From positions 1 to 20,548 of the forward strand of contig JABYQR010000553.1 in NCBI GenBank assembly GCA_022592445.1: a stretch of 20,548 nt of DNA, in the 5' to 3' direction. Both the position numbers and the translations under genes were made by a program. The DNA comes from Cytidiella melzeri (lineage: Eukaryota > Basidiomycota > Agaricomycetes > Polyporales > Irpicaceae). Positions 1-10,304 of this stretch are shown in pieces (the stretch's first letter is position 1; each line of letters opens with the position of its first letter). Below the pieces are notes generated by a model. It was not told where the DNA came from. It ran no database searches and saw nothing but the letters and a program-made list of their open reading frames with translations.

Positions 1-110
1 CGCAATCTTTGTATAATAAGATTAGCAGATACAGTGTGCACACCATGGTACTGAACATAACGTGGTCAGAATCCCCATACATGTAGTCGCTTGAACTGAC
101 ATGGACATAC

Positions 111-293
111 CTCCTTGATGCTGTTCACCTGAAGTTGATGAGCCTTCATGACAGGCTTGACCTGCGCCATCAAGGCTCGGAGCAGCTGTCTGGCATCCTT
201 CTAGGCAGCTGCATCCTGGACTGGCAGAGGGACAATGAAGTTGACGTATGGACTGGGGTTGGTCTCCTGTTCATTGAGCCTGTGGTGCACCAT
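111..293 (-). pseudogene. WLM-domain (Wss1-like) metalloprotease, first exon, with premature stop
   Basis: Read from the ATG at 293, the minus strand encodes MVHHRLNEQETNPSPYVNFI and then DARQLLRAL and VKPVMKAH. From memory of the family, this is the usual N-terminal pattern of fungal WLM-domain proteins (Wss1-type DNA-protein crosslink proteases). The frame is open for 30 codons and then hits TAG (201-203) where a Glu or Lys is expected. It continues for 30 further family-like codons to VNSIKE. A good splice donor (GTATGT on the minus strand, 110-105) follows directly, in phase 0. The downstream exon, including any HExxH zinc-binding site, was not convincingly found in the remaining 104 bases and should lie off the left edge. 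The TAG makes this a pseudogene, a polymorphic null allele or a sequence error. It is a substitution, not an indel. The family call rests on about 60 residues. Confidence 0.6.
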
Positions 294-1606
294 CTAGATG
301 GAGATGGACATTGGTAAGGATGTATGCAGCTTGTGACAAAACTCACCTCAGAGTCTGTTCAATCCAACTTATGCAGCTGGGCAACACAGTCGCACAAGAT
401 GCGGGAGCAATTGGACACCACAGGCAGTCCCAGAACAATACAGGTGTCTACGAGAACTGAGATAGCAAAAGCAGGAGTGAAACCAGCAGTGAGGGTGAGG
501 CCGAGAGCAACGGCAAGGGCAAAGGTGCGGAATGGAGAGGGCAAGGACAAGAAACGCTGAGGGCGAGGACATAGAAGGGAGGGGGCGAGAGAAAAGGTGA
601 AAGAGAGAGTGAGAGCAGTCAAGGGCAAGGGCAACAACAAGGGAGAGGGCAAGGGCAACAACAAGGGACAGGATGAGGGCAACTACAAGGGCAACAACAA
701 GGGAGAGGGTGAGGGCAATGAGGGCGAGGGAGAGGGTGGGGGTAAGGGCAACAAGGGCAACAAGGGCAAGGGCAAGGGCAAAAACAAGGGCAAAAGTGAG
801 GGCGACAACAACTCACTGCTCACTGTTGTAACCAATGATGACAGACACATCTGCAGTTGGATTCAGTGAGACGGCTCAAGTGTTGTGTAACTCTGCAGCC
901 GCTTGTTCTCGCACCTTCCCACAGACATGTTGTACAGAGAAAGGGAGATGAAAAAGATGACTGACATGACTTACCATTCAAGTGGGTGCAACCGGGGCTC
1001 AGCTGCGCAGCTAGTTAAGCGTAGCAAGGGCTGAAGATGAGAAGGTGACGTACCTGCGGTCCAAAACCTGCCCAATCCTACCCAATCCTACCCCACAAGA
1101 CCTCCTTTGTGTCTGGCCAGCAAACGAGTGTTGTCAGAGTGCTTGATGCGGTTTTTGACTACACCACAGGCGTGTTGAGTTGGTACCACGCCACAAGCGT
1201 GTACTGAACAATGAGTGGCGAGGAGGAGGGCAACAAGGGTGAGGACGAGTTGGAGGTGATGGCAAGAAGTGCGTTGGAGCGGACACAGCAAGAGGGGAAA
1301 AATAGGAAGTGGCAGGGGATTACCATATTGGGCACTAATATTGTTGTGGGCGATAATAGTAGTAATAATACTATCTATTATTTGTAATATATAGGAGCTG
1401 CTTACAATATAAAGGCATCAAAACCCTGCATTGACAACATTAGAAACCGTGCGTGCAGCGCATGTCTAGACTAAGAACCGTATAGTGACTGCCATGTATA
1501 CATATATGTAGCCAACACCATTCGTCAGTCAGGCAGACAATTGCAATACAGTCACACAACGCCATAGAATTTCCCACGTTTGGGTACCGTACACACCCAC
1601 AAATCG
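294..1606. other. Intergenic region between the WLM gene start and the GH131 3' end
   Basis: No supportable gene is seen here. It holds the presumed promoter side of the minus-strand WLM gene, the low-complexity repeat listed separately, and an AT-rich stretch with TAATA-type runs at about 1330-1400 that probably lies in or beyond the GH131 3' untranslated region. Short open frames on both strands over 320-870 arise from the biased repeat and are not believed to be genes. Confidence 0.5.
565..805. repeat. Purine-rich GGCAAG/GGCAAC minisatellite
   Basis: On the plus strand the sequence consists of imperfect 6-nt and 9-nt units of the type GGCAAG, GGCAAC, AACAAG and GGGAGAGG. One plus frame through it (597-869) would read as Lys-Gly-Asn-Glu repeats such as KGNNKGEGKGNNKG. 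The opposite strand is Cys/Pro/Leu-rich. Openness on both strands is expected from composition, so coding status is unproven. It lies about 270 bp upstream of the WLM start codon and may be ordinary slippage-prone promoter-side repeat DNA. Confidence 0.75.
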
Positions 1607-2837
1607 TCACAAACCCAAGCTAACACACCCGTCGTCACTGTTCTCGATAAACACTCCTCCGTAGATCAGCCCTTCGTTTATATGCGACTCTTGGTAACCT
1701 TCGTGGAGGACGTCGATGCCCAAAGGTCCTGTCGGCTGCTTGAGCATCCCGACGTGAAACTGACCTCCTCCAGAGTTGTCGTTAGAGACGGGTCCGACGA
1801 CGTGCTGGAGAGCGGCGTAGCCCGAGGAGTAGTACAGTGTCAACTCGCTGTTTTGGATTGGATTGTAAACAATATGTTTTTAAGGAAAGGCGGGGAAAGA
1901 GTGGATAGAAGAAAAGAAAAAGATTGGATACGCAACTTGGTGGTCCATCCCAACGTCAACGCAAAGTTGTGCCACACGTCTTTGACGAACGCCGTTTGGA
2001 AAAACGTGGTCTCGGGGCTGTTGGATTGTCTTCCTGCGAGCCTGAGAGTGAATGGGTCGTGCACCGTCGGGTCGAAAGACTGGTTGAAGGGTTTCCCAGT
2101 GAGGAATGTAATCTCGGACGTGGAGTAGTCCGCCGTCTCGTGCCACACTGGCTGTGAGTAAGTGAGCAAAGTCTTAAGGGCTGCAGTGGAGAAGACCATT
2201 GACGAACGTGGTATTCGTGACTGTAGTTTAGAGGACGGAAAGGGTCGTTGCGGATAGACCAGTGGAAAGTTGTGGTGCCCTGGACCGTAGCATCCGTGCC
2301 GTTGTTTGTGGCAGGGATGAGTTCCGAACGGCGAAAGCCTACTTGGGGGGCTCCTCCACCTGGTGTGAATACAGAGCTATCGCTACATTCCGGAGATCAG
2401 CACCAATCATGGACCGAACGTTGAGCAATGGTCCTCACGAGATTGTCACCTCCAATGCTTTTGCTGCCCTGGGGATATCGAACTTGATAATGCAAATTGT
2501 CAGCTGTGGCTCGCAAAGGATGAACCAACGACATGACCTCACCAAAGAAGGCGAGACAGCAGGGAATTTGATGATTTGAGCCCAGGTTTGGTCTACAACG
2601 CGAGTTCGCGACTGGATTAAGGAGAAAAAACCAACAAGACTCACTATCGCCGTGAACAAATTGGTGGTCGTACACACTCGAGTTCTTGTCGAAATCCGCC
2701 GACGTGGTAAGAAGCGATACACGACCGTCCCAGATGACCTCACAAGTTCCACTGCGAGCGGGTGGACTCGTCGGAGCACCAAACACACTGGCGGTGAGCG
2801 TGCAGAACAAGGCGACAACGGATGCTGGGGACTTCAT
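1607..2837 (-). CDS. Secreted glycoside hydrolase family 131 beta-glucanase, six exons
   Basis: Exons (minus strand, in order): 2645-2837, 2543-2592, 2439-2482, 2208-2382, 1937-2151, 1607-1847. Introns are 49-89 nt and GT..AG, and phases join into one 305-aa frame. The N-terminus MKSPASVVALFCTLTASVFG is a signal peptide. After it come GH131 landmarks as I recall them: WDGRVSLLTTSADFD, QTWAQIIKFPAVSPSLFD, FTPGGGAPQVGFRRSEL, TFHWSIR, SHEYHPVWHETADYS, VVGPVSNDNSGGGQFHVG, and HINEGLIYGGVF near the C-terminus. GH131 enzymes hydrolyse beta-1,3-, 1,4- and 1,6-glucans outside the cell and act in plant or fungal wall degradation. The chain ends soon after the catalytic fold, with no CBM1 or anchor. 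The intron 2 acceptor was set by the PSLFD match; a closer AG would break the frame. Gene integrity looks good: no stops or shifts. Confidence 0.93.
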
Positions 2838-3568
2838 GGTTGCGAGGCTCTGAGGGGAGGATTGGCCGTATGGAGGTGAAAACGTAGCATACCTATATAA
2901 CTTCTAGTATACACTACTAGGGCCCCGTCAGTATATTAGCTGAAAGGCGGGGCGAGCAGGCGGGCGGCGAAATGTCGTCGAAAACTCGAAAGTCGGAGAG
3001 CCCGTAGGTCAGTTGACCACTGCCTCACCAAGACAAGTATTGTCTTGTGGTGGGTTTGAGTTGGGTTTGAGACACCGGAAACATTGTTGTAGCGGGACTG
3101 TGCTGATATCTTGTTGGGGATTGTCGTGCCAGATCTCCAACGAATGGTCACGAGGAGAAAGAAGGGTGGTGAGATGTTTACGCGTGCATATATCGATACA
3201 CCTTGCCGTACTTACAATATCGTCTACAGAGAATGATAAGCTGGTATACAGAGTGTACCAGTCACGGCATACGTGAGTCTGACGCTATGTAATATGGTTA
3301 AGAAAATGGGAGTTGGCGTTGACTCAAGCTTAAGGATACACTCGCAAGAGGTGCTGTATCACGCCGGTGCCATTGTGAGCAAAATACAAGCGTACATATG
3401 TTGGACATTCCCAATAGTTGACTGCGAGTCGGACATGGAGGTTGGTGCAAGCGATCCCGGCCATACACGGAAACAAGCCCATGGTGGCGCGGGCGCTCTA
3501 CCCGATAATTCCATAATGATTACGAAAAACAAAAGTTACAATGGCCATGGAAAAAAATCTATACAAGA
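2838..3568. other. Intergenic region: OPT 3' end and GH131 promoter
   Basis: Both flanking genes read on the minus strand, so this 731-bp stretch should contain the OPT terminator and 3' untranslated region on its right and the GH131 promoter on its left. No RNA gene, repeat or convincing ORF was seen. Short open frames here have no recognisable domains. Confidence 0.6.
2890..2899 (-). promoter_or_regulatory. TATA-like box of the GH131 gene
   Basis: Minus-strand sequence AGTTATATAGGT lies about 55 bp upstream of the GH131 start codon, a sensible position for a fungal core promoter with a short leader. The assignment rests on motif and position only. Confidence 0.45.
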
Positions 3569-6500
3569 TTAATCCGACAAGCGCATACAATAGTCTGGGT
3601 TGCCCGAAGGATTCTACAGCACCAAAAAAAAAAGGCAGCACCATGGTCAGTTCTCAAAGGTCATCCACAAAAGTAATTGAAAAAAGAAAAAGAAGAAAAC
3701 TACGTACCAAAGCCCACTCAGGGAATGGATGGGACGTCCCACTCCCTCCAGCCACCGCGAACGTAAACACAAAAATCATGATCTGGGTACCACCGTCAAG
3801 CGCAGCGCTCAACAAAAAGTTGTACTTCCTGAACCACGTCGCGCGGTACTTGCGCAGGTAGTACTGAGAGACGAGGGCGAGTACGAACGAGGTGAACACG
3901 CTAGAGTTGATACCGACGCTGAGGTACCCGAGCTCGGCTAGAGAAAAAAAAAACAAGATCAGAGTTTAATCGGGTGTGCGGGAAACAGGACAAGGCACGG
4001 GACGTACCGACGACGATAGGTGTGAAGATATGGTTGAATCCGTAGTTGGGGTAACGCTTGTGCAGAAGCCATGGAATGATGGGGAACCCAAGTCCAGCTA
4101 GCAACATATACGGCACGAACTAGACCCAACAGTGAAATTCAGTACTCAGCAGCCGAAAGAAACAAAACAAAACAAAAAAGTGATATTACACACCCCGTAT
4201 CGTGTTCCAGTGGCGTACAACGGCTTACCCAGGGCCCCCCATGCTATAGCGTCACTGTTAAAGGACTGCACCTGCTGCCCGGACCAAATGTTCGAGCCTT
4301 GTACGTCGAGCAGAATCTCGCGGTGCGAATCGATAACCGTTCGCATGATCACAAAGTTCAGAAGTGCGCCCTGCACATATGATGAGCAGATGCCGTTGGC
4401 CGAGATAAAAGACAGCTCGACGCACGATAACGGTACCGATCGATTGGATGGTGAAAGTGACCCTAGGAGGAATCTTCGTGTATTGACCGAGCTTCAAATC
4501 GCTGAGCAAAGCCAGAGATTGCGAGACAGTGTTCCAGCCATACAGAGTAAAGTACCTGTCAAGTAGAAGAGCAGAGAAAAAAATCACACGACATGTTAGC
4601 AATCGAGTGACCAGACCTCGAACATCGACGTACATGTTGGCGACGGGTCTACCGGGGAGGATAGCTCCTCCCACCATCTGCACCAAGTTTTCAATGCTAG
4701 GAGCGTATCCGACCGTACAATTCAGCTGGAAAATAAAAGTCAACAAAGCAAGAACAGGTTTGTAACACGAGATAAAGGACACGTACAGTGCCAACGACAG
4801 GGATGAATATCGCCGCAAAGATCAACGCCACGATGATCCCCCACCATGGCAGACCGCTGTCTGCGGCGTAGGCCATGCCAACGGCGAGAGCAAAGGTGCC
4901 CAGCAAAACGAGCAAATACCACCAGACTGGGACTTCCTTGTACGCCTTCATTTTGTGGTAGTGAGGGTCATCGGGTTCCTGCGTCTGTTTCCAAACAGTG
5001 TCAGGACATGGTACAGAAGGGACATTGCAAGCAACGTACCCTGGACTCTTTGATCAAATTGAAAACAGTCTTTCCGTGCCAGAGTAAGAAATGAGTGACA
5101 GCGGCTAGAACATTTGCTATGTGAGTTGCGGGGCTAGATAGGTGGTCTGAAGAAGCGCGTACCGCCGATGTACATAGTCCTGCTAATCTTGAACAGCAAT
5201 TGCGAGGCCGCGTAGTAAGGAAGGCCCTGGTGAAATCATGTTCAGCGTGTAGTACATGGGCGAACGAGGGATGATGAGAGACACGCACCTGCTGGGCAAG
5301 CTTGTCATAGTTGAGCGTAAAGTCATCGTTGAGGATAGCGAGTTGGTCGTACTCCGTCCCGTTCTGGTAGTACAGCAACTGAGTGAGGAAGGGGAAGTTC
5401 TGAGTGTGCCACACGTTGTTGGCGTAACATGCACAGAATGCGATCCTGAAGAGAGCGGGGCCGTTAGCATCCTAAGAACAAAATGATGGCGTTGCCGGAT
5501 ACGCACATGCACACAAGACACCCGGTGTATAGTGACAGCTGAGTGGCCAGCGGGGTGAACAGGGATCCGATGGACCCTCCTCCTGAGCCAACGTATGCCC
5601 AATCGAAGCACAGGGAAAACATGCCGAGACCTTCGTTACCTGCTGCACCACCAAAAATACGCGTGACCCATGGAGACTTGCGGTCAGCAAGGCAGAAGAT
5701 GGAGACACCCGTGAGTGTTCTATCAAGCGCCAAGGAAGTCAGTGTCATGTGTGGCACAAGCAGCTAGTGGGGACGTACGGAGCAATGTACTCAGGGAACC
5801 ACTCCCACACAAAGACGGTAATGAGCACGATCCAGAAGAACCTCATCCTCTTCTTCTGCAAGAAGGCGGTCTTGCCACGGTGCAACGTGTCGAAAAGCTG
5901 CACGGTGGGCACGAGCTGTGGGTAAACGGCGAACGTGGGATAGACGAGGAAAACGCGCATTATGCCCGCCATGCCGTAACCCAAGAGCTGCGAGCTGATC
6001 AAAGTGAATATACCGACGGCGGGGTTGGGGCGGATGTTGTAATAGAGATCCTGCGCGGCAAAAATGCTGATAGCGAGGGCGGAAGAGGAAGCGGTCGAGG
6101 CCATGATGGTGATTGAGACGTGCTCCTTGATGTTGAAGGGACCCGGGTTCAAGAACCTCCAGAACCTATTATCGGGCGTCCTCAAACGACCCGAGAAGGG
6201 TCCTGGAATGATATCCTCCAATACTTTGCCCAGAATAAAAGCAAAAATCTGGAAGACTTGAGAAAAGCGGCGACGTGACATACATGTGAATACTAACCTG
6301 AAGGAACAGCCCACTGACGTAAATGGTTTGCGGACGGAAATACTGCACAGACTTAGTGTCTATATTGCGCGTGATGTTGCTGAAAAAACTTACGAAAATT
6401 TGACCGAGCACTGCGCCGAAGCAGGACAGACCCAAGGCGAGAAACAGCATACGAAAGGTAAAGATTGGAAGATTCGTGTCATCCTCGAGAGAGATCAAGC

Positions 6501-6776
6501 GGATGGCGTAGTCCATGTCCGTTTCTGATTTCTTCGTCAGTAGATGGAACAGCCAGCCTTTGCCACAAGCAGTTCACCGATAGGTCTCTCTTTGCCGTCT
6601 GTGCCCATGTCAATGGCTCGCACATCATCGTATACATCGCCGACGTCGTCATTGAGGGCGGCAGTCTTGAGATCGACGAGGGGGGCGACGTGGTCGTGAT
6701 GACCAACGGTTGGCTCGATCACCTTCTCGTCGACGACAGAGTCGCTGAAGGAAGGGTCCTTCTTCTCGTCAGCCAT
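3569..6776 (-). CDS. OPT-family oligopeptide transporter, fifteen exons
   Basis: Exons in order: 6578-6776, 6394-6524, 6298-6342, 5779-6248, 5507-5719, 5289-5445, 5163-5226, 5040-5104, 4787-4984, 4634-4725, 4426-4555, 4194-4370, 4008-4119, 3708-3937, 3569-3613. They sum to 2328 nt (775 aa plus TAA). All fourteen introns are GT..AG, 49-94 nt, and phases agree. The protein has an acidic N-terminal tail, then many membrane segments. OPT signatures visible: NPGPFNIKEH, FGGAAGNEGLGMFSLCFDW, NVWHTQNFPFLTQ, DDPHYHKM, YTKIPPR and the C-terminal NPSGNPDYC. The family imports tetra- and pentapeptides, glutathione or related substrates with protons at the plasma membrane; the substrate here is unknown. 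Length is typical. MADEKK at 6776 is the chosen start; an in-frame ATG at 6839 would add 21 residues. The exon 5/6 junction was set by alignment to family spacing and a CTAAC branch site. Confidence 0.94.
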
Positions 6777-8588
6777 GCGGAGTAGAGACGAGAGGAGAGA
6801 GGAGGCAGGGAATCCGCGGTGGCGATTCTTCCAAGGCACAGACGGACATTGCCCAGTGTCTTCTTAAGTACGACTAGTTCGTGTGCCTAGAGAAGCCTGG
6901 TGGCTAAGTTAGGTTTTGGGAGCACATGGAGATAACAGTCCCTTGGAGTAATCTATTACAGCCGCAGGTTAACGGGAGTGTATTGCAGGACGGACCGCAG
7001 GAGGACAATTGGTTTACGCACAACCAGCGTTCGTAAAGACCTACTGGAGTGGTCTGCCAAAGTGTGCCATGTGCTCTCTACAGAAATCAGCAGGATCAAT
7101 GAATAACATCCGCAACAAGGATACAGCTATGAAAGACGACATATCGACAATCGCAGTCCAACATACCGGCTGTATGCCACAAGGCGTTCAGGAACGAGCT
7201 TGAGATTTTGAAACGCAACATGAACGCGACCAATCTCGAGTGGTGAATTTGAGTCTTTGTTGATTTGGACATACCTTGGCGTAAAATGTACCGATGATTG
7301 CGACTTTGTTCGTCAGTTATGATGATATGAGTGCTGCCTCAGTTCTGCCACATGAACGCCGGGGACGAGCTTGGTAATGCCCACAAAAGTGCAAGAAAGT
7401 TATCATTGTCAGCCCGCAGAATAAGAGGCAAATGAAAGCCACGAACGACTTGAGACGGGCACGATAAGCCTGAGACAAGCTGCAGGTGAACGTTCGGAAG
7501 AAAGTCGTACTCGGACTTGGTCGGTCAAATCTGTACTAACACCGCACCCGGGCACTGTGCCGGCCGGCCGGATGACAGCTGGAACGCCGGGCCCCGATAA
7601 CAGCAGCAACACACCGGCCGACTGATACGTGCCACGGCCACTGAACGCGTTCCTGCTTGTAGTCAAATAGAATTCATCTGGAGGCTAAAACGTTGCCTAC
7701 TAGAAGGTCCAGAGCGGATGGGTTCAAGATGCAATATTCGTCTGCCTAGCATCCATACTTACGCCGGTGAGCATGAGGTACTGCACACTCGATGCGGAAG
7801 AGGAGAAGGTGTGATCCCGCGGCGCCCCTTAGCACACAGGTTTCAGCAAACCTACTACAGTATGAGGAAGCCTAGGCTCTACATTTGTGTAGAGCGCAGC
7901 GATAAGACCTGCATGGCAAAAACCGTGGCGCTGTTTCAATTGGTCAGTAGGAGACCAACGGAAGCTAGGATCATGGCGCAGTCTTGTGTGATGAAAGACG
8001 AGCACCGACAGAATTGCGTGGCACGAGTAGGAGGACAATCTTGTCTGTCTTTGATGATGCAGTCGTCAGCCCAACATCTATGGCCCCTAGTCATCGAACT
8101 GATGCCTTGCACGGTCACTATACATGATACTAAAAGAGACATTCAGCCTGCTGGAAAGGACGGTTCTGCTCACCTGCCCAGATGCCGTGTAGTGTATCCG
8201 ATGAGTGGACAGCTCGCTCGGATCTGCTCAATATGATACGAGGACGCCGGCAAAGTGCCTATGCAGCATGCCTATGAGCGGTATGATGATACCTGCCAGC
8301 CAGTACTTAGCCGACTTGTGGTGCGGTAACACCAACTCACCGAGAATAGTCCTCGACCCGATAGTACGCCAATGATAGTGTGCTAGAAGATCTAGAAGCA
8401 TATAATAAAGTAAGATTTTTCGAGTGAACTTTTGGGGTGATAGAGCTGGACGCGGCTGCGAGGTGAGATTAGGGTCGCTCAGAGTTGGTGCAGCTCGCAG
8501 CTCGCAGCGCCGGCTATGGAACCGGTCCGAGGGGCGCTTGCCGCATTGGGTAGTCACGAAGATGTAACACAGTCAAGCTTTTTTATTA
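6777..8588. other. Gene-poor region upstream of the OPT gene
   Basis: The right-hand neighbour of the OPT start codon; its first few hundred bases should hold the OPT promoter, although no clear TATA box was seen. A 172-codon plus-strand open frame (7718-8236) shows no domain, biased composition or homologue I recognise and is not called. On the minus strand there are scattered hydrophobic segments, e.g. LAGIIIPLIGMLHRHFAGVL (about 8250-8310), RARLKSFVAFICLLFCG (about 7412-7465) and VQYLMLTG followed by GTAAGT (about 7757-7785). They could be relics of a membrane-protein gene but do not assemble into one reading frame. Confidence 0.4.
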
Positions 8589-8612
8589 CTGTACCTTTAC
8601 GACCGTAGCGGG
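8589..8612 (+). repeat. Left terminal inverted repeat of the MITE
   Basis: 24 bp, exact reverse complement of 9327-9350. Subterminal GGGTCACGGTCACGG follows. Confidence 0.85.
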
Positions 8613-8640
8613 GGTCACGGTCACGGTGAGATCGACTTTT

Positions 8641-8695
8641 GTTGTTATTTTGGTCAATGTCACGGGTCACGGAGGGCTCATGTTGTTAAATTTAC
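8641..8695 (+). repeat. Internal direct repeat of the MITE, copy 1
   Basis: Starts GTTGTTATTT, contains ATGTCAC and ends TTGTTAAATTTA. It matches 9241-9296 in the same orientation with scattered substitutions. Direct copies near both ends of a TIR element are unusual because inverted copies are expected. Confidence 0.75.
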
Positions 8696-9240
8696 GAGTT
8701 CTCTACCACTGGGTTTGTCGGGCCTGCGGCGCAAAGGGAGTAAAACCATTGGTGAGGACAGGTAGGGGAAGCAATTGACCGTGAGCAACAGCTCCCTCAT
8801 GTATTTTCAGTTCTCTCAGCCCAAGTGTCGGGATTCAAGCCCCACCGTAACGGAAAGTTCACCACAGCTGTTCATTCTGGCGGCGAGTTTTGCTTCGTCA
8901 AATAAAATAGCTATGCTTCTATTATGTACTTATGTAGAAGACTTTAATGTATGTTCACTGAACATGCATACCATGGAGGAAGGAGAATCGAAAGCATGGC
9001 CACGGCCACACTCAGGGTGGCGCCACAAAGTTCCATATCGGGTTCTTTGTGCTCTCTCATTGGTTGCTGACTATACTTTGACCGTTTCAACCTTAACCTT
9101 GAATTGGAAGGTTTTCTGAGGTGCGGTTGATGAATACAAAGTGATATAAGCATATTTCTTATGTGGTAACAACCGGGGATTCATGTTTTGAAACTCTGTC
9201 TTTACTTCAGCGCTTCAATGGATCACGAGGCGCCCGACAT

Positions 9241-9296
9241 GTTGTTATTTCGGCCCATGTCACAGGTCCCACCGGCAATTTGTTGCTAAATTTTAA
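9241..9296 (+). repeat. Internal direct repeat of the MITE, copy 2
   Basis: Starts GTTGTTATTT, contains CCCATGTCACAGGTC and ends TTGTTGCTAAATTTTA. Same orientation as 8641-8695. Confidence 0.75.
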
Positions 9297-9326
9297 CAAC
9301 ATGGGGTGTCATGGTCACAACCCATG

Positions 9327-9350
9327 CCCGCTACGGTCGTAAAGGTACAG
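9327..9350 (-). repeat. Right terminal inverted repeat of the MITE
   Basis: 24 bp, exact reverse complement of 8589-8612, followed by TA at 9351-9352. Confidence 0.85.
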
Positions 9351-9590
9351 TACTTGAACCTCGTGTTTCTTGGTGTAGTTTATAACTATGAAACGGAATA
9401 ATTGATTTTCATGTACTCTGAAGGCTGATCTATGTAAGCTACTTGAGCACAAGCAAAAAAATCCCACAACAATTTCAAGCATATCTGTGACAGACTGTGA
9501 CTGCTTACATCACCTTCCTCTTTGGGGTGATAGACGCCGGAGCAGTGAACTGCGAGCGGCAGCTCTGCGTCAACTCTGAACGACTCTATT

Positions 9591-9714
9591 GTCAGCCTGC
9601 ACAAGCAGTTGCCTTATACGGACGTCACGTGCAAGCATGGGAACTCGGCTGCAAGCACGGGAACTCGGCTCAGAGACGTGCGAGATTACAATCCTGCCAC
9701 GTGAGGGGCAGTTC
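9591..9714 (+). repeat. Coding-like repeat, plus-strand copy
   Basis: The segment running from GTCAGCCTGCACAAGCAGTT to the GTTC at 9714 matches the reverse complement of 11523-11626 at most positions. In the frames shared by the two copies it reads CQPAQAVALYG, then QA, ELG, and ETCEITILP, which looks like protein-coding sequence of a dispersed element. This copy carries an extra 20-bp tandem unit (GCAAGCA-GGGAACTCGGCT twice, about 9640-9679) that breaks the frame. The protein family is not recognised. Confidence 0.7.
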
Positions 9715-9887
9715 GCCACCACAGTTCGAGACATCGCGCGTTGTGTTGCGTCTTCCTGGAAGACAAGTTACCACCACGCCACCACTACGCCTACGACAAA
9801 GACCAACACCCGCAACACCACCACTCTAAATCTCTCGCCAGTGAATTCATTTGCTGCCTTGAGTGAAATCGGCCTTTGCCCACAGTG

Positions 9888-10304
9888 TACTCAAACATCT
9901 CACTCCAGTCTGAATAAACTGCGGAGAACCACATTCGACAACGGCACAATCAACATAGTGTAAGCCCTGCTATTCTACTGTATCAATGAGCACTGTATGA
10001 CTCCCTTCTTTTCTGAGCTTGCAGCTCCCGCAGTGGACCAATGATGGGATGGCTTGGCTTTGGTTTGCGCAGAGAGGGGGCTGGAGGTGTGGCACGATAC
10101 TCAAACATCTTACTCGAGTCTGAATATACCGCAGAGAACCACATCTGATGACAACACAATCAGAATAGTGTAAGCCCTGCTAATCTACTGTATCAATGAA
10201 CACCATATGACTCCTTTCTTTTCTGAGCTCGCAGCTCCCGCGGTGGACCAATATGGGATGGGATGGCTTTGGTTTGCGCAGAGAGGGAGCTGGAGGTGTG
10301 GCAG
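9888..10304. repeat. Two-copy tandem duplication, about 210 bp per unit
   Basis: Unit 1 is about 9888-10094 and unit 2 about 10098-10304. Both begin TACTCAAACATCT, share GTGTAAGCCCTGCTA and TGAGCT-GCAGCTCCCGC, and end GGAGGTGTGGCA. They have diverged by scattered substitutions and small indels, so the duplication is not recent. Unit 2 overlaps the 3' end of the minus-strand open frame at 10180-10719. Confidence 0.88.

Larger units (their letters stand above)
8589..9350. mobile_element. MITE-like DNA element with 24-bp perfect TIRs and TA flanks
   Basis: CTGTACCTTTACGACCGTAG begins a 24-base block at 8589-8612 whose exact reverse complement is at 9327-9350. Both ends are flanked by TA (8587-8588 and 9351-9352), as expected for a Tc1/mariner-type target duplication. 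The element is 762 bp and has no recognisable transposase. The longest open frame, 8775-9119 plus, looks random. Inside each end lie GGTCACGGTCAC-like subterminal motifs and a pair of direct repeats (listed separately). It is therefore best read as a non-autonomous element. Because TA is self-complementary, the TIR could equally be scored as 26 bp with no target duplication. Confidence 0.82.

Noticed and set aside
597..869. Lys/Gly-rich plus-strand ORF
   Set aside because: Openness follows from the 6-nt repeat and the opposite strand is also open; no promoter or domain.
1580..2157. Plus-strand ORFs of 182 and 77 aa
   Set aside because: Antisense shadows of GH131 exons 5 and 6.
5446..5506. 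Alternative OPT junction using GTATCC and the acceptor before GATGCTAACGG
   Set aside because: It would add residues not fitting family spacing and would place a CTAAC branch site in the exon; the GTGCGT donor with the downstream acceptor fits better.
7718..8236. 172-codon plus-strand ORF
   Set aside because: No domain or family resemblance, residue usage looks random, and no splice or promoter context.
8823..8842. GGGATTCAAGCCCC resembling a tRNA T-arm/B box
   Set aside because: No matching A box, anticodon stem or acceptor pairing upstream, and it lies inside the MITE.
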